Notes under the pieces: generated by a model | Databases searched by the model: none | Seen by the model: only the letters and a program-made list of their open reading frames with translations | Told to the model about the DNA's origin: nothing | From: Bdellovibrionales bacterium | GTDB lineage: Bacteria; Bdellovibrionota; Bdellovibrionia; Bdellovibrionales; UBA1609 | Length of the DNA stretch: 64,000 nt | NCBI GenBank assembly: GCA_020628165.1 | Contig: JAHDFM010000021.1 | Coordinates: 1 to 64,000, forward strand | Reading direction: 5' to 3' | Translations under genes and position numbers: made by a program | Shown: in pieces, positions 38,303-46,582 of the stretch | Layout of the letters: the number at the start of each line of letters is the position of its first letter | Position numbering within the stretch: the stretch's first letter is position 1

Positions 38303-39185
38303 TCAGTCCTAATTTAAATTTATTTTTAATCACTTGATTCACGGCAAGTAGACTCAACAATATATACATATTGATCAGACCAGACGTCTTTAATGGATTT
38401 TTTAAATACATTCTTAAAGATTTTAGCGAGTACAAATAAGGTCTAAAAAAATAACTTCTTTTCACGGCCTTTAAAAATCCGCCCTCTTCATTTTCTAAAG
38501 TTTTGTTCATTTGAGAAAAATAATAGTTTTTTTTCTGCAATATATTTTTAAGTGTGACCAAGCCTTCATCGTGCTCTAAGTGCGTTTTTGTGGCACGCAT
38601 AACTCGTCCACCCCTCTCTATTATTCTAATGGTAGGTTGCGTTTCTTCAAACGAAATTTGTCGATGATCTAGACCACCAGACCTCAAATATTCTGACACT
38701 CTCCAAAAACGAGCTGCTTCTACAGAGTTGCTGTCTAAATCTGAACCCACGTCGTTTATGATAGTTCGCTCAAACACCTTAACTTGGGTCATAAAATTAT
38801 TATGTTTCGAAACTGGCTTTTCTGGTATGACTAAGGCACTGACACTTTCGTCTTGCAACTCTTGCATACATGTTTCTATTAAATTATCAGCTAACACCAT
38901 GTCGGAATCGATAAACAAAATATAATCACAGCGAGCTGTGAATGCCATATTGATGCAGTCTTGTCGAGTCAAACCCCTTTCTCTATGCTCAGCTAATTTA
39001 ATTTTAAAAAAATCATACTTTTGTTCAAACTCTCTTAAAATGACTGGTGTTTGATCTTTTGAGCCATCATCAACAATGAAGACTTCAAACCTGTGTTCTG
39101 TTTTTTGATTGACGATCGCCATAAGGACATTCTCAATTATTTTTTCATTGTTAAAAGTTGTTACGCAAATTCCTATTTTTTCCAT
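38292..39185 (-). CDS. Glycosyltransferase family 2
   Basis: A 297-residue GT-A fold enzyme. The N-terminal VTTFNNEKIIENVLMAIVNQ, VFIVDDGSKDQT and the DxD motif in ILFIDSDMVLADN are diagnostic of GT2. The C-terminal part has weakly hydrophobic segments (LINMYILLSLLAVNQVI) that may associate with the membrane. It is likely to transfer a sugar from a nucleotide donor to a lipid-linked acceptor in the EPS pathway. It lies 33 bases after the GT4 gene and overlaps the start of the large membrane protein. Confidence 0.92.
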   Translation of the reverse strand: MEKIGICVTTFNNEKIIENVLMAIVNQKTEHRFEVFIVDDGSKDQTPVILREFEQKYDFFKIKLAEHRERGLTRQDCINMAFTARCDYILFIDSDMVLADNLIETCMQELQDESVSALVIPEKPVSKHNNFMTQVKVFERTIINDVGSDLDSNSVEAARFWRVSEYLRSGGLDHRQISFEETQPTIRIIERGGRVMRATKTHLEHDEGLVTLKNILQKKNYYFSQMNKTLENEEGGFLKAVKRSYFFRPYLYSLKSLRMYLKNPLKTSGLINMYILLSLLAVNQVIKNKFKLGLIEK

Positions 39186-39218
39186 TTTAAAATCCTTTTA
39201 TAAATTTAATGTTAATTG

Positions 39219-40370
39219 TTAAGCAGCTTTCCCTACGAATTCGTCAAATGCCGAGGCTGTGTTTTCCCAGCGGAACTGTAATGAATACTTATAAGCCTCG
39301 TATCTAAATTTTTCATAACTTAAGTGATCAAACATCAGTGATTTTATATTTTCAAACAGCTCATCGCTGTTATTGACCTTACAAAGAACTCCTGCTTGAC
39401 CTAAATTTACGGCGTCCCTCAGGCCTGCACTGTTATAAACAATACTAGGTGTGCCAAGAATGGCGGCTTCCGTCACACCTAAGCCCCAACCTTCACGTCT
39501 TGATGGGTAAACCAAAAGCTTGGCCTTTTCCATGTACATCAGCTTATCTTCTTCACTCACTCGCCCAAGCAAGGTCAGAGTTCTGTGATTCTTTGGGTTA
39601 TATGTGTCCGAGAGTGTAATGTTGTTTTCACGACAAAGTGGCTCTAAAACATTTTTGATGTAGTCTTCGTTCTTTTTACCAATAATAACAAACTGAGCGT
39701 AAGGGTTAATTTTCAAGTACTTAATGAAAGCCTTGGTCGCATCTGGCAAGCCTTTGTACTCTGAGTATCTTCCAACATAAATCATTAATTGGTTGTCTCT
39801 TTTACAAGCTAGCGGCTTAGTAATTGGTTTGTGGTCAACCCCTTCAGGTAAAATGGCAATGTTGTTTGTTTCGAAACCGACGTCTAACAAGTCACTGCGT
39901 GTGCTGTTAGATACTGTTAGAGCTTTTCTGCGATTGTAAATTTTTAGCAAAAGATCTTCACTTTTCTCACCCATAAAAGCAAAAATGCGGCTCATTTTTA
40001 TTTTCCAAATTTCACGGGTGAGTTGATGAATAAAAAAGACACCCTTATCTTTAGGGACCCAAAAAGGAGTGAAAAAGCGATGAGTGTTGCACTGATCCAC
40101 AACAAACTTAATGCGTTTCATATTTAAAAAGTAAAACATCATGGCGTGAAAGATCACAGAAATCCAGTTGCCATTTTTAATATAGATGATACCATCTTTT
40201 TTTGTCACACGCTCGCAACCTTCAACTTTTGTGGAGAAATGAACAATGTTATAATCTTTTTTACTTTCACATCGCTTGAGCATTTCAGTGGTAAAAACCT
40301 CAGCACCACCAGCACTTGGATGATCGATATCTCTCCATGATAAAAATAAGATCATTTGCTTTTTAGTCAT
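39219..40370 (-). CDS. Glycosyltransferase family 4
   Basis: A 383-residue GT-B fold retaining glycosyltransferase. Visible features are the N-terminal SAGGAEVFTTEML, the mid-protein IYVGRYSEYKGLPDATKAF, and the C-terminal donor-binding YPSRREGWGLGVTEAAILGTPSIVY with the E-x7-E-like motif. The donor sugar is not readable, though the nearby GDP-mannose enzyme makes mannose plausible. It overlaps the flippase gene stop by one base, so it is in the same operon. Confidence 0.93.
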   Translation of the reverse strand: MTKKQMILFLSWRDIDHPSAGGAEVFTTEMLKRCESKKDYNIVHFSTKVEGCERVTKKDGIIYIKNGNWISVIFHAMMFYFLNMKRIKFVVDQCNTHRFFTPFWVPKDKGVFFIHQLTREIWKIKMSRIFAFMGEKSEDLLLKIYNRRKALTVSNSTRSDLLDVGFETNNIAILPEGVDHKPITKPLACKRDNQLMIYVGRYSEYKGLPDATKAFIKYLKINPYAQFVIIGKKNEDYIKNVLEPLCRENNITLSDTYNPKNHRTLTLLGRVSEEDKLMYMEKAKLLVYPSRREGWGLGVTEAAILGTPSIVYNSAGLRDAVNLGQAGVLCKVNNSDELFENIKSLMFDHLSYEKFRYEAYKYSLQFRWENTASAFDEFVGKAA

Positions 40371-41497
40371 TAATAACTCCTTTTATTTAAAAATAAGTAA
40401 ATATATGCAAAGACAAAAACCAACATAGTGATGATTAAACTTTGAAGACTGAGTGAAAAAGTCACTCCAGCATCTATGGTTAATGTCGTAATTAGAATAA
40501 AACCAACAAACAAAATGTTATAAAAGTTGAGTTTTCTTAAAGAGTAGTAAAATGAAAGAATAAAAACCAAAACCCCAACAAAGTATTTCACTAAGTAGTA
40601 ATCTATGTGAGCAACAGCTCCGGCAAACTCCTCACCAAAGAACAACGAGACCACTGGCTCACCGAGAACTTTGTAACCTATCAAAAATGTAATGAATAGT
40701 GGACACACCATCAAAAGGTACCTTTTCATTAGTTTAACAATAGACTCCTCGTTTTTAAAAGTATTAGTTTCAAACTGCATATAGGTGTAAGTCAGAAGAA
40801 GTGGAAGTTGGGCAAACCTTACAGCTAAGGTGATCACTGGCGAGTTCTCAACAGCAAACATTTCAAAAGCGAGAATATCAATATTTAAGAAGGTAAAGAA
40901 AAGCATTTGATTGGCAAATAGAGACTTCTCTTTGAAGAAAGAAACTCCTTTAACTTGTGTGATTTTATATGAGTGCCTTTTCCATACAAAGTATGTAATC
41001 ATCAAAACTAAAAACTGGACTGTAAAAAATAGAATTAACATAAGTATATTGTTCATTACAAAGGCCAGAGAAAATATGACCAGAATAAGGAATTTTAACA
41101 ACATTTCAGCATAGAGGCTCTTGTAATAACACAGCTTCTTGCCTTGGCTGATTAACAATCCACGAATGAGACATATCATGGGGTGTTGTACGCATATCAA
41201 AATGATAAAAACAGAATAAAGTGGTGACTTTAAGAAAACCATTCCAATAAACAGTGACAGGGTAACGACAAATACTATTGAAGAAAGAAGGTAATTCGTT
41301 GCAACTTTGCCATTCATAGAAATTGTTTTTATCTGAACCGTCGAGCCAATAACAAAGACGATCGACATGACGGACAGTATTGTGTTTATGTAGCCAAAAT
41401 CATCGATGGATAAAACATTCGCGCTGACAATGAGAAATAAGTAGTTAAGTACAAACAAGGGCAAATCTAATAGAATGATCAGTTTCTTAGACATCAA
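40370..41497 (-). CDS. Polysaccharide flippase-like membrane protein (Wzx/MOP superfamily)
   Basis: A 375-residue polytopic protein with around ten to twelve helices, almost entirely hydrophobic with few charged residues. The N-terminal pattern (LFVLNYLFLIVSANVLSIDDFGYINTILS) and the operon position between glycosyltransferases and an outer-membrane protein fit a lipid-linked oligosaccharide flippase. It is somewhat short compared with the 400-480 residues usual for Wzx, and identification rests on topology and context. It overlaps its upstream neighbour by four bases. Confidence 0.75.
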   Translation of the reverse strand: MMSKKLIILLDLPLFVLNYLFLIVSANVLSIDDFGYINTILSVMSIVFVIGSTVQIKTISMNGKVATNYLLSSIVFVVTLSLFIGMVFLKSPLYSVFIILICVQHPMICLIRGLLISQGKKLCYYKSLYAEMLLKFLILVIFSLAFVMNNILMLILFFTVQFLVLMITYFVWKRHSYKITQVKGVSFFKEKSLFANQMLFFTFLNIDILAFEMFAVENSPVITLAVRFAQLPLLLTYTYMQFETNTFKNEESIVKLMKRYLLMVCPLFITFLIGYKVLGEPVVSLFFGEEFAGAVAHIDYYLVKYFVGVLVFILSFYYSLRKLNFYNILFVGFILITTLTIDAGVTFSLSLQSLIITMLVFVFAYIYLFLNKRSY

Positions 41498-43242
41498 AAA
41501 GGCACTCCTAATTGAAAAGTGAGGAGAGCTTGTGACTTTTTGCTTGCCCCTTCATTGGTTATTATGGATATGTTAATTTTTCCCGAGATATGAGACTTTT
41601 CAGTTTGATATTTTTTATGCAACTCAATAGCATAAGTGCTCTGACTGTACTCATCAATGGTGATGTCATTTTCATGAGAATAAATCAAACTGTAATTAAA
41701 ACTTTGATCGTGCTCATGTGTGAATGTCCCAACCTGTTTTAAACTTTGTACATTGGATCCTAAATTTAAGTTCAAATGTTCGATGTAATACTTTAGTTGC
41801 ATATTTGGTTGTATAAAGTATGTGAGTCCTAGATAGCTTCTTTGTTCAAAAGTATTCACATCTTCATTGAATATTTTTTCAGAAAAGCCGAGATCAAAAT
41901 TTAAATTTTTAATCAGGCTTTTATTTCCGTACCCTAAGCTATAACCCATCACAGTGAAGACTTCTCCACTTCTCAAGATCTCTTCACGGCCTTGATGAAG
42001 TTCGATCGAAACATTTTGAGTTTTTGCTTGCGTCTCAACGATTGTTTTATTTGAAACTGTATAGGCATTTCTTATTTGGCTGAATTCTGAGTTTTCATAA
42101 GTGTCGAGCAATTGAACAGCAGATTTGTTTTCAATTAAGAAGCCATTGAAATTTTTAACGTAGGTCAAGTGCCCAGCCAGGGCAACATCGATCTCTTCAT
42201 TTTTATTGTCTTTAATATTTAAATGAGTGTTAATACCCAGTGTGAAATTGTCCGAAAGAATGTGATTCATTTCTAAGTTTAGGTAGTTACTGGCAAAAAC
42301 ATACTCGTTGCTATCTTGATTTTCGATATCAGAAAATGCTAATTCGTAGGGTTTAAATACAGAGTAAGTGTGACCTAATGAAAACTTGGTGAATGTGTTT
42401 GAAAACTGATGCACTCCAAATTTATCAACATAAAAGCCATGTCTCGACTGAATCTCTTTAGAGTTTGGATTTAAACATTGCTTTCCTTTTTCAAAATAAC
42501 TGAATGAGGAACTATAGTCTTTCATGTCTTTGTACATATCTGAGATAAAAAGCAAAGTGTGAGGTTGTTGTGAAAGGGCTTCCAGCTTGTTCATTTGCTC
42601 TTTGGCTTTATTGAATTCAGTGGTTTTGATCAAAATTCTGATACTTTCTTTCAAACCATCAACATAACCACCTTGACCTGATTGCAACTGAGTAAGAGTT
42701 GAATTTGCTTCGTTCAGCATACCTTTCTCTTCGTAGGCTTTTGCCATAAACCTTAATTCAAAATTTGATTTTTTTGCTTTCTGTGTGATGGCAATGATTC
42801 TATCTAAATATTTAATCTCATTTGTTTTTTTGTAGAGCTGAAATAATGTATCCACTTGAGAAGAGGACGTCTCACTTTTAACAAGACTTTCAAGTGAGAT
42901 GAGGCCATTGTCATACATAGCAAAGTTGATCCAAGACCCGGAAAGTTGCAATTCAGCTAACTTTTGTAAGAATTGAACCCTAGCAGGTTTCGAATCAAGG
43001 TGATACACGATGGCATAAGCTAAACCAACATCTCCCATTTTCATTGAAGACACTTCTATAGATTGAATGACTTTATGAGCCTCGACATAAAAATTGCTAG
43101 TGAATAGCATTCTCGCTACTTGCATGCGTTGATCCATTGTGGTCCCGTGCAGTGCAAGAGATTGTGGAGAACAGTCTTCTTGCCCCCAAACTGTCATGGT
43201 AACAAATATGTTCATTAAAATTATAAGTCTAATATGTTTCAT
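41494..43242 (-). CDS. Secreted TPR protein with C-terminal beta-barrel-like domain
   Basis: A 582-residue protein with a signal peptide (LIILMNIFVTMTVWG). The N-terminal ~270 residues carry TPR-like helical repeats (FMAKAYEEKGMLNEANSTLTQL; LFISDMYKDMKDYSSSFSYFEKGKQ). The remaining half alternates hydrophobic and polar residues in antiparallel-strand fashion, with YSLGYG, YLGLTYFIQPNMQLKYYIEHL and a terminal Phe. This layout resembles TPR-plus-barrel polysaccharide exporters such as PgaA or BcsC, or YaiO-type barrels, so export of the polysaccharide is the best guess. The identification is by architecture only. Confidence 0.72.
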   Translation of the reverse strand: MKHIRLIILMNIFVTMTVWGQEDCSPQSLALHGTTMDQRMQVARMLFTSNFYVEAHKVIQSIEVSSMKMGDVGLAYAIVYHLDSKPARVQFLQKLAELQLSGSWINFAMYDNGLISLESLVKSETSSSQVDTLFQLYKKTNEIKYLDRIIAITQKAKKSNFELRFMAKAYEEKGMLNEANSTLTQLQSGQGGYVDGLKESIRILIKTTEFNKAKEQMNKLEALSQQPHTLLFISDMYKDMKDYSSSFSYFEKGKQCLNPNSKEIQSRHGFYVDKFGVHQFSNTFTKFSLGHTYSVFKPYELAFSDIENQDSNEYVFASNYLNLEMNHILSDNFTLGINTHLNIKDNKNEEIDVALAGHLTYVKNFNGFLIENKSAVQLLDTYENSEFSQIRNAYTVSNKTIVETQAKTQNVSIELHQGREEILRSGEVFTVMGYSLGYGNKSLIKNLNFDLGFSEKIFNEDVNTFEQRSYLGLTYFIQPNMQLKYYIEHLNLNLGSNVQSLKQVGTFTHEHDQSFNYSLIYSHENDITIDEYSQSTYAIELHKKYQTEKSHISGKINISIITNEGASKKSQALLTFQLGVPF

Positions 43243-43622
43243 GCGGCTTTTTCCAATAAGTTTTGCACCATATTGATAAAGTAAGTTTTATCGAGGTTCA
43301 TTGGTTTAAGAAGAACTTTATCTAATCCAATTTCATTAATGGCATGAATAAGAATGTTGATATCAGCTGTGCCTGTGATTAAAACCTTAAAGCAATTTTC
43401 TTGATAGGTATTGATATTATTAAGTATTTGAATACCATCAACATCTGGCATCACTAAGTCAGTGATAACGCCATCAAATTGATTTGTTTCAATCAGCTTT
43501 GCAGCTTCTTTTGAGCATTGACAAATTTTAAAGTCAAAGTCAGTTTGTTGAAAAAAAGTCTCATAGATTTTAAGACTCATTATGTTGTCATCGACGATCA
43601 ATATTCTTTTATTTTTTTTCAT
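43239..43622 (-). CDS. Stand-alone response regulator receiver in the EPS operon
   Basis: A 127-residue CheY-like receiver with the acidic pair (LIVDDN), phosphoacceptor Asp in GVITDLVMPDVDG, Thr in VLITGTAD and Lys in LLKPMNL. It has no output domain. It overlaps the neighbouring glycosyltransferase gene (14 bases) and the TPR/barrel gene (4 bases), so it is an integral part of the EPS operon, not an insertion. It is likely to control enzyme or exporter activity by direct contact, with a kinase elsewhere. Confidence 0.88.
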   Translation of the reverse strand: MKKNKRILIVDDNIMSLKIYETFFQQTDFDFKICQCSKEAAKLIETNQFDGVITDLVMPDVDGIQILNNINTYQENCFKVLITGTADINILIHAINEIGLDKVLLKPMNLDKTYFINMVQNLLEKAA

Positions 43623-44724
43623 TGTTCAATCCTAAGGCAAAAGTGATTTTTAAAATGGAAACGAGATAGTTTATGCTGTCTTTGATAGGGTCAACATGAG
43701 ATCCATCTTGATCCACACATTCAACGGGAAGTTGCAAGACTCTGAAACGAGCTTTTTTACATAAGTTGAGTAAGTGCAAGTCAGCAGCAAATCCAAGCTT
43801 ATGGCTCACCTTTGGAATAACATACTTTGCAGCACTTGTTTTAATGAGTTTAAAACCTGTTTGAGAATCGTACACTCCTTCAGGCAAAAATGACTTGGTC
43901 ATTAATCTTTTTACAAGACTCATTGTTCTTCGAATGAATGATCTGTTCTCGGCCGTTTTGTCTTTAGTGGCTTGAATCATATCGTAGTAATCGTCTTTAA
44001 TGATTGAGATGGCTTTAACTATGTCAGCTTCAAAGAAAGAGTTGTCAGAATCTAGAAAGAATAAATAGTCTGCATCGCTCTCTTCAAGACCAGCACTATA
44101 AATGCCTGCTTTACGAGTGTTTGCTGATAAGTTTTTAAGATCTAAAAAATGATCGACTAAGATGGAGTTCATCTTAAGTTGAGTCATATTGATGATTCGC
44201 TTTAAAATGTCTTCAGAGTTATCACTACTACCATCATTAACAAACCTGACTTTGGCATCTAGTTGGTACTTGCTAATGATGCTAATAATTTTAGTTAAAA
44301 AATCACTGACATTTTTAATGCGTTGTTCTTCATTAAAGATGGGAATGACAAAAAGTAATTTATGACGAGAAGTTGGTAAATTAGGTTCGAGTATCATTCT
44401 GATATTTTTTTCAAGGCCAAAGTAGTTTTGAGATTTTGTATGAATGGTAAGTAGCCCTTCGTACTCTTTATTTATAATGTCAAAGCGGCAAAGCTCCTCT
44501 GAGTTAATAAAGATGCATTTTGGCTTTAAAACTAAATTGCGAGTTTCACGCTTCACCCAACTGAGGCCTTCTACCGTGTCTACTATGACTAAATCGACAT
44601 GAGTTAAGTCTTTCTTATTGTCGTGCAGACTGAAGTCACAGAATATTTTTACAGTTGAGCCTAGAGAGTTTAAAATCTCTTGGTGATTTTCTGAAAATAT
44701 AACCACATTCTTTTTGTTACTCAT
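43609..44724 (-). CDS. DPM1-like family 2 glycosyltransferase with extra N-terminal domain
   Basis: A 371-residue protein. The C-terminal ~240 residues are a GT2 polyprenyl-phosphate glycosyltransferase type: LFVIPIFNEEQRIKNV, VRFVNDGSSDNSE, the metal-binding DSDNS, and DSQTGFKLIKTSAAK. The first ~120 residues form an additional alpha/beta domain (VVIFSENHQEIL; VDLVIVDTVEG; KCIFINSEEL) that may be a degenerate receiver-like or regulatory fold. The start is moved from 44883 to 44724, where a strong TTGGAGGAAATA precedes the ATG. The upstream codons in the track ORF are repeat sequence. It is the first gene of the main EPS operon. Confidence 0.88.
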   Translation of the reverse strand: MSNKKNVVIFSENHQEILNSLGSTVKIFCDFSLHDNKKDLTHVDLVIVDTVEGLSWVKRETRNLVLKPKCIFINSEELCRFDIINKEYEGLLTIHTKSQNYFGLEKNIRMILEPNLPTSRHKLLFVIPIFNEEQRIKNVSDFLTKIISIISKYQLDAKVRFVNDGSSDNSEDILKRIINMTQLKMNSILVDHFLDLKNLSANTRKAGIYSAGLEESDADYLFFLDSDNSFFEADIVKAISIIKDDYYDMIQATKDKTAENRSFIRRTMSLVKRLMTKSFLPEGVYDSQTGFKLIKTSAAKYVIPKVSHKLGFAADLHLLNLCKKARFRVLQLPVECVDQDGSHVDPIKDSINYLVSILKITFALGLNNEKK

Positions 44725-44841
44725 TATTTCCTCCAACGTTCCATCTGTAATTAGAATAGAGCGAAGGAGTTGGGCAAAAATGATTGAATTAAGAGAATCT
44801 CCCAAAAAAGCCAACCCAACTTGAGACAATCCAAACAAAGT

Positions 44842-45078
44842 ACCATCATCTTGAGTGAAGCGAAGGCCCCAGACAAACGCCACATCAACATCAATGAAGC
44901 TATTTGATTAAAAATTTCATGGTTTAAGTTTGAACCCATCGCTTCGCTGAAGATGACAGATACTTGCTCAGGATGACGAATCTGAGCTCAAAATTACAAC
45001 TCTTCGCTCAAAATGATAAACCTGCTATCAGAACGACAAGTTTGCGCCCAGGATGATAACTCTGAACTAAGGATAATA
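44842..45078. repeat. Palindrome plus degenerate ~20-bp tandem repeats, locus A
   Basis: A left arm (CATCTTGAGTGAAGCGAAGG, near 44848-44867) and a right arm (CGCTTCGCTGAAGATGACA, near 44940-44958) are inverted copies of the same palindrome found near 61.1 kb. The right arm runs into about six degraded 20-bp units such as TTGCTCAGGATGACGAATCT, AGCTCAAAATTACAACTCTT and CGCTCAAAATGATAAACCTG. It occupies most of the 383-base gap upstream of the first EPS gene. Confidence 0.75.
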
Positions 45079-45107
45079 TAGCTATATTTTAGAAATTGAT
45101 TTTAATA

Positions 45108-45812
45108 TTAAGAAATCGTTCCATAACTCCTCTGACTAGCCAAGAACAAATCAACTTCTTGTTTTTGTACAGCCGTCATTTTATTGAACTTTACTTTGTA
45201 ATAATAAGTTTTTCCACTTTTGAGACACGATGATATTCGCAGTCCATCAGTACATAGACCAAACTTCTTGAGCAGTGGGGATTCTAATTTAATAAAACTC
45301 CCCATATCGTATTTATAGTCACTTTTAAATGTCAGCCCAGTCACACTCATAGACTGAATTTCGATCTGTCTCGATACAGTACATATAGCTTGACGACCTA
45401 ACTCCCCTTCTAAAAGTGGTATTTCTGAAAAGCGATTTTCATAATTGAGAAGTGTCGACTTAATTTTATTCTTTAAAACATCTAATTTAAGTGGTTTTAT
45501 AATGTAATCATTGACCTTAAGCTTAAGAGATCTCTGTATATCGTGAGCATTGCTCTTTGAACTCAATATAATGATAGGTATTTCTTTATGTTCAACTCGG
45601 GAGCGCAAACGCTGAATCAATTCAAAGCCTCCCATTCTCGGCATCAATAAGTCAACAAAGACAATGTCATAATCTTTTTCAGCGAGCTGTTGTAGCGCCA
45701 TAACGCCATTGTCTGCCGTTTCAACGTCAAGACCACAACTTTCCATATAGTATTTACCTGCCAGCTGATCAATCTTACTGTCATCAATTAAGAGTGCTTT
45801 TGCCTTTTTCAT
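45108..45812 (-). CDS. Response regulator with C-terminal PilZ-like domain
   Basis: A 234-residue protein. The N-terminal receiver has LLIDDS, phosphoacceptor Asp in IVFVDLLMPRMGG, IILSSKS and IIKPLKL. The C-terminal part (about residues 130-230) has the beta-rich pattern of PilZ, with QSMSVTGLTF at the position of the D/NxSxxG motif and an earlier ELGRQAICTVSRQ at the position of RxxxR. Both c-di-GMP-binding motifs look degenerate, so ligand binding is uncertain. The start at 45812 (track 45854) follows GATGGAGAAAAA. It is divergent from the Hpt gene at 46206 and lies upstream of the EPS operon. Confidence 0.8.
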   Translation of the reverse strand: MKKAKALLIDDSKIDQLAGKYYMESCGLDVETADNGVMALQQLAEKDYDIVFVDLLMPRMGGFELIQRLRSRVEHKEIPIIILSSKSNAHDIQRSLKLKVNDYIIKPLKLDVLKNKIKSTLLNYENRFSEIPLLEGELGRQAICTVSRQIEIQSMSVTGLTFKSDYKYDMGSFIKLESPLLKKFGLCTDGLRISSCLKSGKTYYYKVKFNKMTAVQKQEVDLFLASQRSYGTIS

Positions 45813-46205
45813 TTTTTCTCCATCTACGTACCGATTTGTTATTAAAATAGACATTGATATAATAAATTAATAGATAAACAAGAACTGTTCGGAATTGAGT
45901 ATTAATCACGCTTATCTTCCTTAACAGTAACTTTCTTTGTTCTAATTAAATTACCAATCTTTACTTTCTTACTTTTTAAAATCTTTATCTTTCTCATGTA
46001 TACCGTATCGCGTTTTATGTTCTCGAATCTGTCCCGAAGTGTGAAAAAACCATAACATTTGAACTCAACAATTTTTATTTTGAAAAAGCTGAAAGGTTTC
46101 CATAAATTATGAAATTTTCTCACATCGGGACAGAAATATGAGAAAAATGTCTAAAGCTTTACTACATTTTGGCGATAAGACTTTTGTCTGTACGTTGGAG
46201 GAAAT
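45813..46205. promoter_or_regulatory. Divergent intergenic region with inverted copies of a shared motif
   Basis: This AT-rich region separates the REC-PilZ gene and the Hpt gene. Two inverted copies of a TTCTC..CTGTCCCGAWGTGWGAAAA sequence lie at 46020-46047 and 46115-46144, about 70 bases apart. They match at nearly all positions apart from a two-base indel and could be operators of one regulator, one for each direction. A 73-residue ORF on the minus strand here is not considered a gene. Confidence 0.5.
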
Positions 46206-46565
46206 ATGAATAACTACTATATCAATGAAGAAACCATTAGCAACCTAAGAGCCATAGATGAGTCTTGCAATCAAAGCTTGCTCAAAGAACTCGTCAAACT
46301 TTTTAAAGTCGAAACCCCAAAAAGAATAGTAGAGATTCGAAGAGCAGCAGAAGAAAAAAACTACACAGATTTAAACAGAGCTGCTCATACATTAAAGAGT
46401 GGATCCGCTTACTTAGGAGCAGATATGATTGCCAAGATCAGCAAAGACATCGAAATGTCAGCGTCTCAAAATGAGCTTCCTAGAAACATAGAGACTGTCA
46501 TTAATGACCTTGAGCACTTTACAGAATTAGCTAACGAATACTTTAACACGAAACTTGCGGCGTAA
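46206..46565 (+). CDS. Histidine phosphotransfer (Hpt) domain protein
   Basis: A 119-residue four-helix Hpt protein with the phosphorylated His in NRAAHTLKSGSAYLGA, a canonical match. A strong TTGGAGGAAAT precedes the ATG. It is 17 bases upstream of the OmpR-type regulator, so the pair is probably cotranscribed. No kinase gene is adjacent on this strand; the hybrid kinases around 28-31 kb are candidates for phosphate donors, but this is speculation. Confidence 0.92.
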   Translation: MNNYYINEETISNLRAIDESCNQSLLKELVKLFKVETPKRIVEIRRAAEEKNYTDLNRAAHTLKSGSAYLGADMIAKISKDIEMSASQNELPRNIETVINDLEHFTELANEYFNTKLAA

Positions 46566-46582
46566 GTAAAAGGAGAAATGAA

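Noticed and set aside
44725-44883. N-terminal extension of the GT2 glycosyltransferase ORF
   Set aside because: These codons run through part of the dispersed repeat element, and a strong TTGGAGGAAATA sits before the ATG at 44724.
45902-46123. 73-residue ORF on the minus strand in the REC-PilZ/Hpt gap
   Set aside because: It is Lys/Arg/Phe-rich low-complexity sequence with no Shine-Dalgarno, and its 5' end overlaps the inverted motif. It looks like an open frame in AT-rich regulatory DNA.
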